Below are positions 21,181-29,203 of a stretch of DNA of 29,203 bases, piece by piece. Within the stretch, counting starts at the first letter, position 1. The number at the start of each line of letters is the position of its first letter. The translations under genes were made by a program, and so were the position numbers. The stretch is from Planctomycetota bacterium (GTDB lineage: Bacteria; Planctomycetota; Phycisphaerae; Tepidisphaerales; Tepidisphaeraceae): assembly GCA_023417885.1 (NCBI GenBank), contig JAEZED010000110.1:1-29203 (forward strand), given 5' to 3'. Under the pieces are notes generated by a model. That model had not been told where the DNA came from, searched no databases, and was given only the letters and a program-made list of their open reading frames with translations.

Positions 21181-22986
21181 ATGGCAGAACCCGACACGCC
21201 CAGCGACGAGCAGACCACCCCCGAACCCGATGCGCCCCAGGGCGGCTCCGCCGGTAGTGGCGGCCCGGCGCCGGAATCGGCGATCGCGGAGGAGCCGGCC
21301 GAGGGTCGCGACGGTCTGGCCTCGGATCTTCGTCCCGGCCCGTCGGCGCTGCGCCCGGCGAGCTATGACCCGGTTTCGCTCCGGCACATCGACTGGGGGG
21401 CCGCGTTTCCGTTCGTGAACCTGTTCCGCGGCTTCCGGCTTGCGGTGCATCCGAGCAAGCTCCTGCTGGCGCTGGCGGCGGTGCTGCTGCTCTACACGGG
21501 CGGGCGCATTCTCGACGGCATCTGGCTGAGCGACCACCAGGCGACGCCGGGCGAGGCCGAGACGTTCGACGCCCACCTCCAGTCGGGCGGGGATGCCGGG
21601 GGCGAGCCGTTCTACGAGGTGCGCCGGCGTGCCCGCGCCGCCTCGGAGGCCACCTTCGACAGCTTCCGCGAGGAAGTGGCGCGCGAGCGCGAGGCGGAAC
21701 TCTCGGCGATCGATCTCGGCGACGTGCGCGACTGGGTGCGCACGCGGCGCGACGAGGAAATCGCCGGCGCCCGCACCGGCCACGACGAGGAGGTGAAGCG
21801 GATCACCGCCGACGGCGACCTTCCGGCCCAGCGCCGCGAGGAGTTGCTCGACCGGGCCGCCCGCGAGCGCGACATGCGCATCCGCAGCGCCTACACGCGG
21901 GCGGCGGCCACGTGGAACCAGGTGGACGCCACGCGCGGCCGCGGGCTGTTCGCGGAGTTCTATGACTACGAGAGCCGGCAGTTCGACCGGGGCGTCGATG
22001 CAGTGCTGTCGCTGGACGTGCCGGGGGTGCTGGGCGCGATCTACCGCGTGCTCTGGGTGGGCCCGCTGTGGGGCTTCTCGCAGCACCCGGTCTACTTCAC
22101 GCTCTTTTTCCTGTGGTTCCTGGTGCTCGCGGCGGTCTTCGGCGGGGCGATCAGCCGGATCGCCGCCGTCCAGGTGGCGCGGGACGAGAAGATCTCGCTG
22201 CGCAGCGCGCTGCGTTTCAGCACGGGCAAGTTCGTGAGCTTTCTGTCGGCGCCGCTGATCCCGGTGCTGATCATCGCGGCGATCGCGCTGGCGGTCGCCG
22301 TCGCCGGGCTGCTGGGGAACATCCCGTGGCTGGGCGAGCTGGTCGTGGGGGCGCTGTTCATCTTCGCGCTGATCGCCGGATTCGTGATCACGCTGGTGCT
22401 GCTGGGGCTGGTGGGCGGCTTCAGCCTGATGTACCCGACGATCGCCGCCGAGGGGACCGACAGCTTCGACGCGATCAGCCGGAGCTTCAGCTACCTCTAC
22501 GCGCGGCCGTGGCGGCTGGCCTTCTACGCGCTGGTCGGCCTGCTTTACGGCGCGCTGACCTACCTGTTCGTGCGGCTGTTCATCTGGCTGGTGCTCCTGA
22601 GCAGTCACACGGCGGCCAGCCTCTTCATCTGGCGCGACGTGGCGGGCAAGGACGACGTGCTGGAGGCGATGTGGCCCCAGCCGCCGAGCTACGGGGAGCT
22701 GACTTACGACATTCCGTACATCAACCTCAGCCCGGTTCAGGACGTGGCGGCGACGCTGCTGGCGTTCTGGGTTTACCTCTTCGTGGCGCTGGTCGTCGCG
22801 TACGTGGTGTCGCTCTACTTCTCCCTCTCCACAATCATCTACTTCCTGATGCGCCGCGAGGTGGATGCGACGGAGCTGGACGACGTCTACCTCGACCCGC
22901 ACGACGAGGAGTTCGCCGGCTACAACGACGTCCCCGACGCCGACACCGACGCCCCGATCGAGCCGGCCCCGGTGGCCGGGCAGTAG
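21181..22986 (+). CDS. Large multi-pass membrane protein of unknown function
   Basis: A 601-residue protein that was not assigned to a named family. A disordered, acidic N-terminal tail of about 65 residues leads to one helix (about 92-112). Next is a highly charged, Arg/Glu-rich, probably coiled-coil segment (about 125-275, for example FREEVAREREAELSAIDLG) on the outer side. Six or more further helices follow from about 303 to 560, and the C-terminal tail is acidic. The middle membrane part (LRSALRFSTGKFVSFLSAP, IAAEGTDSFDAISRSFSYL) resembles DUF4013-like or permease-like planctomycete membrane proteins, which often accompany BatA genes. The gene follows BatA by 186 bases on the same strand. 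Structural or scaffolding roles are possible, but no function can be stated. Confidence 0.8.
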   Translation: MAEPDTPSDEQTTPEPDAPQGGSAGSGGPAPESAIAEEPAEGRDGLASDLRPGPSALRPASYDPVSLRHIDWGAAFPFVNLFRGFRLAVHPSKLLLALAAVLLLYTGGRILDGIWLSDHQATPGEAETFDAHLQSGGDAGGEPFYEVRRRARAASEATFDSFREEVAREREAELSAIDLGDVRDWVRTRRDEEIAGARTGHDEEVKRITADGDLPAQRREELLDRAARERDMRIRSAYTRAAATWNQVDATRGRGLFAEFYDYESRQFDRGVDAVLSLDVPGVLGAIYRVLWVGPLWGFSQHPVYFTLFFLWFLVLAAVFGGAISRIAAVQVARDEKISLRSALRFSTGKFVSFLSAPLIPVLIIAAIALAVAVAGLLGNIPWLGELVVGALFIFALIAGFVITLVLLGLVGGFSLMYPTIAAEGTDSFDAISRSFSYLYARPWRLAFYALVGLLYGALTYLFVRLFIWLVLLSSHTAASLFIWRDVAGKDDVLEAMWPQPPSYGELTYDIPYINLSPVQDVAATLLAFWVYLFVALVVAYVVSLYFSLSTIIYFLMRREVDATELDDVYLDPHDEEFAGYNDVPDADTDAPIEPAPVAGQ

Positions 22987-23104
22987 CGCGTCGGCGGGCG
23001 CGGGATGATCGCGCCGGGTCGGCGGAAAAGGCGGGCGGCGGCGGATAGGCTTCGCGGTCGTCCGGCCGTCCGCTTCCCGCTTTGCGCCACCCGCCCTCTC
23101 CGCC

Positions 23105-24349
23105 ATGCCCTACGTCAACGAGCATTACCTCAAGCTCTCCGCCGGCTACCTGTTTCCCGAGATCGCGCGCCGGGTCGCCGCCTTTGCCGAGGCCAGGCCC
23201 GACGCCCGCGTCATCCGCATGGGGATTGGAGACGTCACCGAGCCGCTCCCGCCGGCCGTCATCGAGGCGATGCACCGCGCCGTGGACGACATGGCGACGC
23301 ACGAGCGGTTTCACGGTTACGGCCCCAGCGAGGGGTATGACTGGCTGCGCGACAAGATCTGCCGGGACGATTACGCCGCGCGCGGCTGCGACATCGCCAC
23401 CGACGAGGTGTTCGTCTCCGACGGCAGCAAGGGAGACTGCGGCAACATCCTGGACATCCTGGGCGACGGAAACTCGATCGCCGTCGCCGACCCGGTCTAT
23501 CCGGTTTACGTGGACACGAACGTCATGGCCGGCCACACCGGCGGAGCCGCCGCCGACGGGCGGTACGAGGGGCTGACCTACCTCCCCGCGACGGCGGAGA
23601 ACGGATTCGTCCCGGAGCTTCCGCCGGAGCCGACCGACCTGATCTACCTCTGCTTCCCGAACAACCCGACCGGCGCGGTGGCGAGCCGCGAGACGCTCCA
23701 GCAGTGGGTGGACTACGCCAACGAGTACGGCAGCCTCATCCTCTTCGACGCCGCCTACGAGGCGTACATCAGCGACCCGAAGATCCCCCGCAGCATCTAC
23801 GAGATCAGCGGCGCGCGCCGCTGCGCCATCGAGTTCCGCAGCTTCAGCAAGACCGCCGGTTTCACTGGCGTGCGCTGCGCGTATGCCGTCGTGCCGAAGG
23901 ATGTCGCCGGCCGCACGCGGCGGGGCGAGAAGGTCTTCCTCCACAAGCTCTGGAGCCGCCGGCAGAACACGCGGACGAACGGGGTCTCGTATGTCGTGCA
24001 GCGGGGCGCGGAGGCCGCTTACAGCGAGGCGGGAAAGCAGCAGATCCGCGGGCTGGTGCGCTTCTACCTCGAGAACGCCGCGATCATCAAGAAGGCGCTC
24101 CAGCAGGCGGGGCTGGAGGTGTTCGGCGGAACCAACGCCCCGTATGTCTGGGTGAAGACGCCGGAGGGCGTGGACTCGTGGAGCTTCTTCGACCAGCTCC
24201 TGAACCAGTGCGCCGTGGTGAGCACCCCCGGCCGCGGCTTCGGCGCCGCCGGCGAAGGCTACGTGCGCCTCTCAGCCTTCAACGGCCGCGAGAACGTCGA
24301 GGAAGCGATGCGCCGCATCACGCAGAGCCTCGGAACGCCAGGGAAGTAG
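23105..24349 (+). CDS. dapL: LL-diaminopimelate aminotransferase
   Basis: DapL converts tetrahydrodipicolinate directly to LL-diaminopimelate with glutamate as amino donor, the short route to lysine and cell-wall diaminopimelate found in plants, chlamydiae and planctomycetes. The 414-residue length is normal. Visible are the start VNEHYLKLSAGYLFPEIARR, MGIGDVTEPLP (residues 39-49), the FPNNPTG motif (184-190), D215 in LFDAAYEAY and the PLP-binding lysine K249 in FRSFSKTAGFTGVR. The C-terminal FFDQLLNQCAVVSTPGRGFG completes the fold. The ATG is preceded by only a weak ribosome binding site. The gene is convergent with the GNAT gene across a 180-bp inverted-repeat element. No other lysine genes are nearby. 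Confidence 0.96.
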   Translation: MPYVNEHYLKLSAGYLFPEIARRVAAFAEARPDARVIRMGIGDVTEPLPPAVIEAMHRAVDDMATHERFHGYGPSEGYDWLRDKICRDDYAARGCDIATDEVFVSDGSKGDCGNILDILGDGNSIAVADPVYPVYVDTNVMAGHTGGAAADGRYEGLTYLPATAENGFVPELPPEPTDLIYLCFPNNPTGAVASRETLQQWVDYANEYGSLILFDAAYEAYISDPKIPRSIYEISGARRCAIEFRSFSKTAGFTGVRCAYAVVPKDVAGRTRRGEKVFLHKLWSRRQNTRTNGVSYVVQRGAEAAYSEAGKQQIRGLVRFYLENAAIIKKALQQAGLEVFGGTNAPYVWVKTPEGVDSWSFFDQLLNQCAVVSTPGRGFGAAGEGYVRLSAFNGRENVEEAMRRITQSLGTPGK

Positions 24350-24366
24350 CCGCGCGATGCCGAGGA

Positions 24367-24546
24367 TTAGCCACGGATGCACACAGATGCACACGGATTC
24401 AGAATGATACTCGGCGGATGGCGGATCGGCCGGTAGCTGCGTTGCTACGCGACGAAGGCCCCGGTGCGAGAAAGCGCGCGTTCGAGGCAAGATCCATATC
24501 GATCATCCTTCTGAATCTGTGTGCATCTGTGTGCATCTGTGGCTAA
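24367..24546. repeat. 180-bp inverted-repeat element (CACAGATG family), copy 2
   Basis: The arms at 24367-24404 and 24509-24546 are inverted copies matching at 36 of 38 bases, both starting TTAGCCAC and made of GATGCACACA units. The inner 104 bases differ from the core of copy 1 (1606-1766). It fills the gap between the convergent dapL and GNAT genes. Its outer edge supplies the TAG stop of the GNAT gene (24543-24545). Confidence 0.8.
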
Positions 24547-25118
24547 CGCTCCGGTACCGCGGCCTCCCCAGCCGCGTTGTCGATCCAGAAGCGCATCACC
24601 TGCTTGCCGCTCTTCTGGCTGGTCGTGTAGCGGTCGAAGACGCCGCCGTTGCGTTCGATCACGCGGCGGCTGCGCGCGTTGTCGGCGTTGCAGGTGACGA
24701 GCACGCGCCTCACGCCCAGCCCCGCAAGCTCGCTCAGGGCCAGCGCGAGGATCGCGTTCCCATAGCCGCGCCCGCGGTGTGACGGGTGGATGAAGTAGCC
24801 GACGTGTCCCCCCTCGATCTCGAGGCTGGGAGAGAGGGCGTGGCGGATGCGCGTCTCGCCCGCCATCACGCCGTCGCCCGCGCCCGGCACGATCAGCCAG
24901 CGGGTGCTCATCGGCACCCATCCCTGCGGGAGATTCTCGCCGCGCTCGAGCTCGCCGAGCCGGTGCAGGTATTCCTCCGGATCGCGCCGGACGATGGTGG
25001 TGATGGTGAGGTTGTACCCGTCGCCGCTCTCCCCGCGGGCGTGGGCGGCATCCATCATGGCGAGGTACGCCTCCAGCCATCGGGCGGTGGCCGGGACGAG
25101 CCGGGGGCGGTCCGGCAT
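24543..25118 (-). CDS. GNAT-family N-acetyltransferase
   Basis: A 191-residue acetyl-CoA-dependent acetyltransferase with an unknown acceptor. The coenzyme-A motif is clear: VGYFIHPSHRGRGYGNAIL, with R115-G-R-G-Y-G120 forming the pyrophosphate loop. It is preceded by the beta-strand EIEGGH and followed by VLVTCNADNARSRRVIERNG, the typical motif B. The overall layout is of the RimJ/RimL-like class with broad substrates. The ATG at 25118 is the first that yields a sensible start (MPDRPRLVPATARW). The stop codon TAG lies within the inverted-repeat element, so the last residues (AVPER) border it. Confidence 0.88.
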   Translation of the reverse strand: MPDRPRLVPATARWLEAYLAMMDAAHARGESGDGYNLTITTIVRRDPEEYLHRLGELERGENLPQGWVPMSTRWLIVPGAGDGVMAGETRIRHALSPSLEIEGGHVGYFIHPSHRGRGYGNAILALALSELAGLGVRRVLVTCNADNARSRRVIERNGGVFDRYTTSQKSGKQVMRFWIDNAAGEAAVPER

Positions 25119-25340
25119 GGAGTCTGCGTGCTCGCCGCTCACGGCAGGATCATCCCGCGGCCCGCCCGCAGCGGCAACAGGGCCGGGGGCGTGCAGGGGT
25201 CGGGGGGGCGATCCGGGCGCGCACCGCGGAAAACGCGCGATCGAGGCCCGCAAACGCCGATCCGGCGCTGCCAAGGGGGTCGGACGAGTGCTTGGTGCAC
25301 TGGCGGAAGCGCCGCGGCGCAACACGGAGCGCCCTGCATC

Positions 25341-25715
25341 ATGAGAGATCGCCTTTCGAACGCGCAGCACAAGTTTCTCCGGGAGATCGAGCAGGAGTGG
25401 GCGGACGAGAAGTCGGCCCGGCGCCGGCTTGCGAGCCTTCCGCCGCTGGTACTGGCGAGGTGGATGGAGTCGGCCCCGTTCCGGCGCCGGCTGACCAAGA
25501 CGCTCTACGCGGTGCGGCAATGTCGCGAGGTTGCGATGAGCATGGCGTCGGTGCGTGCGGCGGAGCGGATCTGCGCCGCCATGGAGGCCGGCACGTCGTT
25601 GAGCGGGGCGGAGCTGCGGGCGTGCCTGGAGCTGGTGCGGCAGGAGCGGGAGCGTGAGCGCAACCCGCTGCGCCGGCCGCCGACGGACGAGGAGGTGCGC
25701 CGGCGCGGCTGGTGA
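25341..25715 (+). CDS. Small helical HTH-like hypothetical protein
   Basis: A 124-residue basic protein without membrane segments. The N-terminal part (QHKFLREIEQEW, then SLPPLVLARWMESAPFRRRLTK) follows the pattern of the helix-turn-helix domain of phage terminase small subunits and related proteins: a short helix, a turn, and a W-x-x-S-x-x-F-R ending. The rest is helical and Arg/Glu-rich. No large terminase or phage gene is near, so this is at most a domesticated relative. The 222 bases before it, after the GNAT start, show no gene. It overlaps nothing and ends 162 bases before endonuclease V. Confidence 0.55.
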   Translation: MRDRLSNAQHKFLREIEQEWADEKSARRRLASLPPLVLARWMESAPFRRRLTKTLYAVRQCREVAMSMASVRAAERICAAMEAGTSLSGAELRACLELVRQERERERNPLRRPPTDEEVRRRGW

Positions 25716-25876
25716 CACCGCGAGCGCGCCCGGGGCTCGCGCAGTCGTTTCCGGGCCGCTGTGCCTCGCTGCCTGTCGTCCCCGTGTCGTTCCGCGTCGT
25801 GGTTTGTCGTTGGTTGTCGTGGCTCGACGTGCGAGTTCCGTCCACGGACTTCGGGCACACGTCCATAGCATCGGCG

Positions 25877-26539
25877 ATGGGCAAGCTGGTTCATCTCGAG
25901 GCCTGGAAGCGCCAGCAGGCGGACATGCGCAGCCGGGTGCGGATGGAGCGGCTGCCGCGTCTGCCTCGCTACGTCGCGGGCGTCGATTGCGCCTTCACGG
26001 CGGACAAGCGGCAGGTGCTTTGCGTGGCGCTGGTTTGGGATCGGAGGATGGATCGCGTGGTGGACTGCTGCGAGGTTGCGCGTCCGGTGGAGATTCCGTA
26101 CGTGCCGGGTTTCCTGAGCTTTCGCGAAGGGCCGGCGATCCTGCCGGCGCTGCGGGGGCTGAGCCACCCATTCGGCGCGGCGCTCTTCGACGGGCAGGGC
26201 CTGGCGCATCCGCGGCGTTGTGGTTTCGCGACGCACATGAGCGTGGAGCTGGACATCATCGGCGTGGGCGTGGCCAAGAGCCGGCTGATCGGCACGCACG
26301 CCGACCCCGGGCCGAGCCGCGGGGATCACGCGCCGCTGGTTGACGCCGGGGAGCGGATCGGGAGCGTGTTGCGGACGCGGGACGGGACGCGGCCGGTTTA
26401 CGTGAGCATCGGGAACCGGATCGACCTTGCGTCGGCGCGCCGGCTGGTGCTGGCGTGCTGCACGCGTTACCGGCTGCCGGAGCCGACACGGCTGGCGGAT
26501 CGCGCCGTGTCGGGGCTGAAGCGGCGTTATCGCCCGTGA
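25877..26539 (+). CDS. nfi: Endonuclease V (deoxyinosine 3'-endonuclease)
   Basis: Endonuclease V cuts DNA near deoxyinosine and other damaged bases. In many organisms it also acts on inosine in RNA. The 220-residue length is normal. The active-site residues are in place: D37 in VAGVDCAF, the PYVPGF loop (74-79), E84 in FREGPA, D105 in FDGQG and H111 in AHPRRCGFATH. The ATG at 25877 starts MGKLVHLEAWKRQQ. Upstream ATGs would add a low-complexity stretch rich in valine and arginine, encoded by repeated GTCGT-like DNA at about 25790-25830. It is followed after 50 bases by the Pyrid_ox-like gene. Confidence 0.94.
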   Translation: MGKLVHLEAWKRQQADMRSRVRMERLPRLPRYVAGVDCAFTADKRQVLCVALVWDRRMDRVVDCCEVARPVEIPYVPGFLSFREGPAILPALRGLSHPFGAALFDGQGLAHPRRCGFATHMSVELDIIGVGVAKSRLIGTHADPGPSRGDHAPLVDAGERIGSVLRTRDGTRPVYVSIGNRIDLASARRLVLACCTRYRLPEPTRLADRAVSGLKRRYRP

Positions 26540-26589
26540 GTCGAAAGCGCGCGCTGGCGCGCCCGCCGGGCCGTCGTAGCCTCGGGATC

Positions 26590-27096
26590 ATGGCCCACGA
26601 CCCGAAAACGCAGGATGAGAAGCTCAGGAAGCTCGACGAGATGGTGCGCGACATCGGCGTTGCGATGCTGACGACGACCGACACCGAGGGGCGGCTTCAC
26701 TCCCGGCCGATGCACCTCCAGGGGGGCGTGGAGGAGGGGCGGCTCTACTTCTTCGCCTACCGGCGCAGCCCGAAGGTGGAGGAGCTGGAGCGGGATCGGC
26801 AGGTGAACTGCGCGTTCGCGGAGCCTGACGACAGCCGTTACGTGAGCATTGCCGGCACGGCGCGGATCCGGCAGGAGCGCGAGCTGCTGGAGCGGATGTG
26901 GAACACGGCGCAGAAGGCCTGGTTTCCGCAGGGGCTGGAGACGCCGGGCATCTGCCTCATCGAGGTGGAGGTGGAGGACGCGCAGTACTGGGACGCCCCG
27001 AACCAGGCGATGGTGCACCTGTGGGGCATGCTCCGGGCGGCGGTGACGGGGGACGGCGCGGGCGATCCGGGCGATCACGAGAAGCTCCGGCTCTAG
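26590..27096 (+). CDS. Pyridoxamine 5'-phosphate oxidase-like protein (general stress protein 26 family)
   Basis: A 168-residue flavin-binding split-barrel protein. Family features are visible: IGVAMLTTTDTEGRLHSRPM (residues ~22-41, the first strands and flavin loop), LYFFAYRRSPKVEELERDRQV, VSIAGTARI and the C-terminal WFPQGLETPGICLIEVEVEDAQYWD. Relatives bind FMN or FAD and are induced by stress in Bacillus, but no reaction is known for this member. It is on the same strand 50 bases after endonuclease V and may share its transcript. The start at 26590 gives MAHDPKTQDEKLRKLDEMV with no strong ribosome binding site. Confidence 0.88.
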   Translation: MAHDPKTQDEKLRKLDEMVRDIGVAMLTTTDTEGRLHSRPMHLQGGVEEGRLYFFAYRRSPKVEELERDRQVNCAFAEPDDSRYVSIAGTARIRQERELLERMWNTAQKAWFPQGLETPGICLIEVEVEDAQYWDAPNQAMVHLWGMLRAAVTGDGAGDPGDHEKLRL

Positions 27097-27176
27097 CGCG
27101 GGTTGTCGCCGGGGCGGATCGGTATCATATTTGCCCTTCCACCGCACCCTGCGGGCCTCTGCCCGTACGACTCCAG

Positions 27177-27821
27177 ATGGTGGTGGCAATGCTCAGCATG
27201 CGGCGGCAATCGACGATTCTCCTCTGCTTTCTCGGTCTGGCGATGCTCGCCGGCGGGTGTGCCCGCTCGACGCTCCGCCCGGACGAGGTGCCCGAGGCCC
27301 GGCTGGTCGGCGGGATCGGGGAGGGGTTTTTCGAGGATCGGGTGGAGGCGTTCGTGGTTCCGCCCGACGGGTGGCGCCTGGATCCTCCTAAGGGGAGCGA
27401 CCAGCACACGCACCTGACGTGGATCAGCCCGAGCGGCGACACGGCCTACGGGGTGATCTACATCGAGTTGCCGGTCTACGCCTTCGCGACGAAGTGGATG
27501 CACGAGATCGCCTTCGACCGCTTCATCGACCAGATGCGGCAGGACCAGGGGGAAGCGCAGCTCCACGCCAAGCGCTGGAACGGCAGCGAGAAGCAGATGG
27601 AGTTCGAGGTGGAAGGAGGGCTCTACCGGATGCAGGCTTTCCTGAGCCTGCGCGGAACCTCCGGCTGGGCGGTCTACAGCGGGCGACTTCGCGAGCGGCA
27701 GATCAACCCGGACGAGATGGCGATCGCCCATCGCGCACGGGACGCGACGCTGGTGGGGCGTGAGGCGGGGCGTCTGGGGCCGCCCGAGGCGGTGCACGCA
27801 TCCGATGCTTCGGACGACTGA
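27177..27821 (+). CDS. Predicted lipoprotein of unknown function
   Basis: A protein of about 214 residues with a type-II signal peptide. Basic residues (MRRQ) are followed by a hydrophobic stretch and the lipobox LAGGC before ARSTLRPD. The mature part (FFEDRVEAFVVPPDGWRLD, TWISPSGDTAYGVIYIELPV, WMHEIAFDRFIDQMRQDQG, LYRMQAFLSLRGTSGWAVYSGR) looks like a small alpha/beta domain, similar in pattern to the PsbP or DUF-type lipoproteins, but is not assigned. Three in-frame ATGs (27177, 27189, 27198) are possible; the last gives the most typical signal peptide. It begins 80 bases after the Pyrid_ox gene, and a TATCAT (27123-27128) in that gap might be a -10 element. The strong terminator at 27877-27910 closes the transcript. 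Confidence 0.75.
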   Translation: MVVAMLSMRRQSTILLCFLGLAMLAGGCARSTLRPDEVPEARLVGGIGEGFFEDRVEAFVVPPDGWRLDPPKGSDQHTHLTWISPSGDTAYGVIYIELPVYAFATKWMHEIAFDRFIDQMRQDQGEAQLHAKRWNGSEKQMEFEVEGGLYRMQAFLSLRGTSGWAVYSGRLRERQINPDEMAIAHRARDATLVGREAGRLGPPEAVHASDASDD

Positions 27822-27876
27822 GATCGCGATCGGCAGACCGATGATGCACGCCGGCGGGTGAGGCGGCGCCATGAAA

Positions 27877-27910
27877 AAGGCCGCGTCCGACGGGTGTCGG
27901 ACGCGGCTTT
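27877..27910. terminator. Strong bidirectional intrinsic terminator
   Basis: A perfect 12-bp stem, GCCGCGTCCGAC (27880-27891) and GTCGGACGCGGC (27896-27907), loop GGGT, is extended by AA...TT pairs. On the minus strand it is followed by CCTTTTTC, a good T-run, so it clearly terminates the PEP-CTERM gene. On the plus strand only TTT follows. It sits between two convergent genes and probably serves both. Confidence 0.88.
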
Positions 27911-27943
27911 GACTTGCACGAGATAGCGAGCGATGTTGCGGCT

Positions 27944-28987
27944 TCAGGCCCTGCGGCGGCGCAGGAGGCCGAGGCCCGCCAGGCCGATCAGGCCGAGCGA
28001 AGCGGGCTCGGGGATGATGCGGAGCTGGAAGTCGGCGATGGAGCCCTCCCAGCCGTCGATCACGAGGTAGTACGTGCCCGCGGGCAGGTCCTCGATGGTG
28101 AAGAACTCGTTGGGGTCGGTCCCGATCGGCTGCGTGAAGTTGCCGGAGGTCCCGCCCGGAATGATGTCGTTGTCCTCACCCGGGATGGTGTTGGCGCCGG
28201 GGACGCGCGCCATGGAGTTGAACAGGTACATGTCCAGGTCGTCGTCCGCCCCGCCGAAGGCGGCGATTTCGTTCTCCACGCCCGTGCTCGGGTCGTTGGC
28301 GAAGATGTCGAGCTCGGCGGTGAAGTCTCCGCCGGCCCAATCGATGCGGTAGGTGACTTCGGGACCGGAGTACCCGTCGCCGCTTCCGCCGCCAGTGTTG
28401 AACGAGAGGTTCGTTCCGCCGTCGTTGGTGCCGAAGACGGCGCCGGGGCCGGAGAAGGAGCCGACCTCGGTGCCCGCGAAGGTGGGCTCGGAGCCGGAGC
28501 TGAAGGCGAGGCTGATCTGCCAGGTCTGGGCGGTGTCGGAGAAGGTGTCCTGGGCCTGCCAGTTGTACGAGCTGGCGGTCACCGGCCCGGGAAGGAAGAA
28601 CTGGCTCGTGTAGGTGCCCGAGAGGTCGGAGCCGCTGCCGTCGAAGCTCCAGGTGTGGTCGGTGTCGCTGCCGAGGTCACCGGCGCCGCCGAAGCCGCCG
28701 CCGGCGATGAAGATGCTGGTTCCGCCGAAGTCGAGCGAGAGGGCCAGGTCCGAGGCCCAGGAGCCTGAAGTCGGATCGCTCTCGTTGTAGACGACGGTGA
28801 AGTCGATGATGTTGAAGGTGAGCGGGGCGCCCGGGATGCTGTTCGACCCGGACGAGATCGGGCCGTTGCCGAACGTCCCAAGCCCCGGATCGGTGTGGGT
28901 GATGTCCTGCGCATCGGCGAAGGATGCGAAGGTCAGTGCCGCGACGGCAGCGCCGGCCGCGGGTAAAGCTCGTTTTCTGAAGGTCAT
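27944..28987 (-). CDS. PEP-CTERM exported protein
   Basis: A 347-residue secreted or surface protein. A signal peptide (MTFRKRALPAAGAAVAALTF, cleavage probably after FADA) leads to a Gly/Ser/Asp/Thr-rich beta-type mature region with no membrane helix. The C-terminus is a canonical PEP-CTERM sorting tag: IIPEPASLGL, a hydrophobic stretch (IGLAGLGLL) and RRRRA. Such proteins are recognised by exosortase, which is not encoded here. A domain near the end (DLPAGTYYLVIDGWEG, IADFQLRI) resembles bacterial pre-peptidase C-terminal (PPC) domains. The ATG at 28987 is chosen because GGGAGA lies about six bases upstream and gives a good signal peptide; an earlier ATG at 29095 adds an Arg-rich stretch that does not fit. 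Past it, up to the end of the window, no gene was seen. Confidence 0.9.
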   Translation of the reverse strand: MTFRKRALPAAGAAVAALTFASFADAQDITHTDPGLGTFGNGPISSGSNSIPGAPLTFNIIDFTVVYNESDPTSGSWASDLALSLDFGGTSIFIAGGGFGGAGDLGSDTDHTWSFDGSGSDLSGTYTSQFFLPGPVTASSYNWQAQDTFSDTAQTWQISLAFSSGSEPTFAGTEVGSFSGPGAVFGTNDGGTNLSFNTGGGSGDGYSGPEVTYRIDWAGGDFTAELDIFANDPSTGVENEIAAFGGADDDLDMYLFNSMARVPGANTIPGEDNDIIPGGTSGNFTQPIGTDPNEFFTIEDLPAGTYYLVIDGWEGSIADFQLRIIPEPASLGLIGLAGLGLLRRRRA

Positions 28988-29203
28988 GCGTTCTCCCGGG
29001 CGAAGCCCATTCGAATGAATCGGAAAAGACTGATTGAAAGCCGCACTGCGCAGCCTATTCGAAGGCGGTTCGCGACACAAGCGTCCGCAACGCAACTTGT
29101 GGCCGCAACCTGCCAGTGCCGCACCGGATGTAGCGATTGTCCGCCTTGTGGTGCCATGGCGCGGCGCGGGCCCGCGCGCCCTTAGCCCGGGCCGGGCCCG
29201 GGG

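Noticed and set aside
18892..23106. Long minus-strand open frames opposite BatA and the multi-pass membrane protein
   Set aside because: They are Arg/His/Gln-rich shadows. The plus strand shows membrane helices, a vWA MIDAS motif and normal starts.
25341..25715. Phage remnant (terminase small subunit)
   Set aside because: The HTH-like pattern is weak, and no other phage gene lies nearby.
29096..29203. A tRNA or the start of another gene at the right end
   Set aside because: Only GC-rich palindromic bits such as GCGCGGGCCCGCGC are visible. No cloverleaf or start with a coding pattern could be supported.

Overview
The window is very GC-rich and packed with genes, and it most likely comes from a planctomycete of the Phycisphaerae type. 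The signs are a PEP-CTERM exported protein, a small membrane protein carrying the CRxCGYD...CPECG zinc ribbon that recurs in this group, LL-diaminopimelate aminotransferase (dapL), a DUF58/BatA-type von Willebrand pair, and several families of short dispersed repeats. This placement is an inference from gene content. No rRNA, tRNA, CRISPR array, prophage or conjugative module was seen.

Left part (1-6.5 kb): radA and a DUF971 gene converge on a 161-bp inverted-repeat element. An orphan OmpR/PhoB-type response regulator follows. Next is a four-gene operon on the plus strand: a DoxX-like membrane protein, two YCII/DGPF proteins and an ECF42-type sigma factor with a long C-terminal extension. The leader of this operon holds a match to the promoter motif reported for ECF42 factors.

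6.5-7.8 kb: a REP/RAYT island, with five copies of a CCCGC-N4-GCGGG hairpin around a RAYT-like transposase that is broken by one in-frame TGA.

7.8-13 kb, minus strand: folD with two unusual active-site substitutions, a PhoR-like histidine kinase, a sodium/dicarboxylate-type symporter, a small ribbon-helix-helix protein and an SPFH/band-7 protein. A perfect 18-bp palindrome lies in front of the SPFH gene.

13-18 kb: a queuosine-precursor transporter (YhhQ family), a TPR-like protein, a HEPN-like tail-anchored protein, two zinc-ribbon or DUF2007-like membrane proteins, an ArfB/RF-like GGQ peptidyl-tRNA hydrolase and a DUF58 protein. An HhH-glycosylase-like gene of different composition sits against the DUF58 gene.

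18-29 kb: a frameshifted lipoprotein gene, a BatA-like vWA membrane protein, a large multi-pass membrane protein, dapL, a second inverted-repeat element, a GNAT acetyltransferase, a small HTH-like protein, endonuclease V, a Pyrid_ox-like stress protein, a lipoprotein, a strong terminator and the PEP-CTERM protein.

A theme of the window is short repeats entering or finishing genes. Three stop codons (DUF971, the sigma factor, GNAT) lie inside repeats, and three genes (radA, DUF971, the histidine kinase) carry repeat-derived in-frame inserts. The strongest candidates for new biology are the FolD variant, the ECF42 operon with its promoter, the SPFH-RHH pair with its operator, and the stop-donating repeats. 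All assignments come from reading the sequence; no database search was run.
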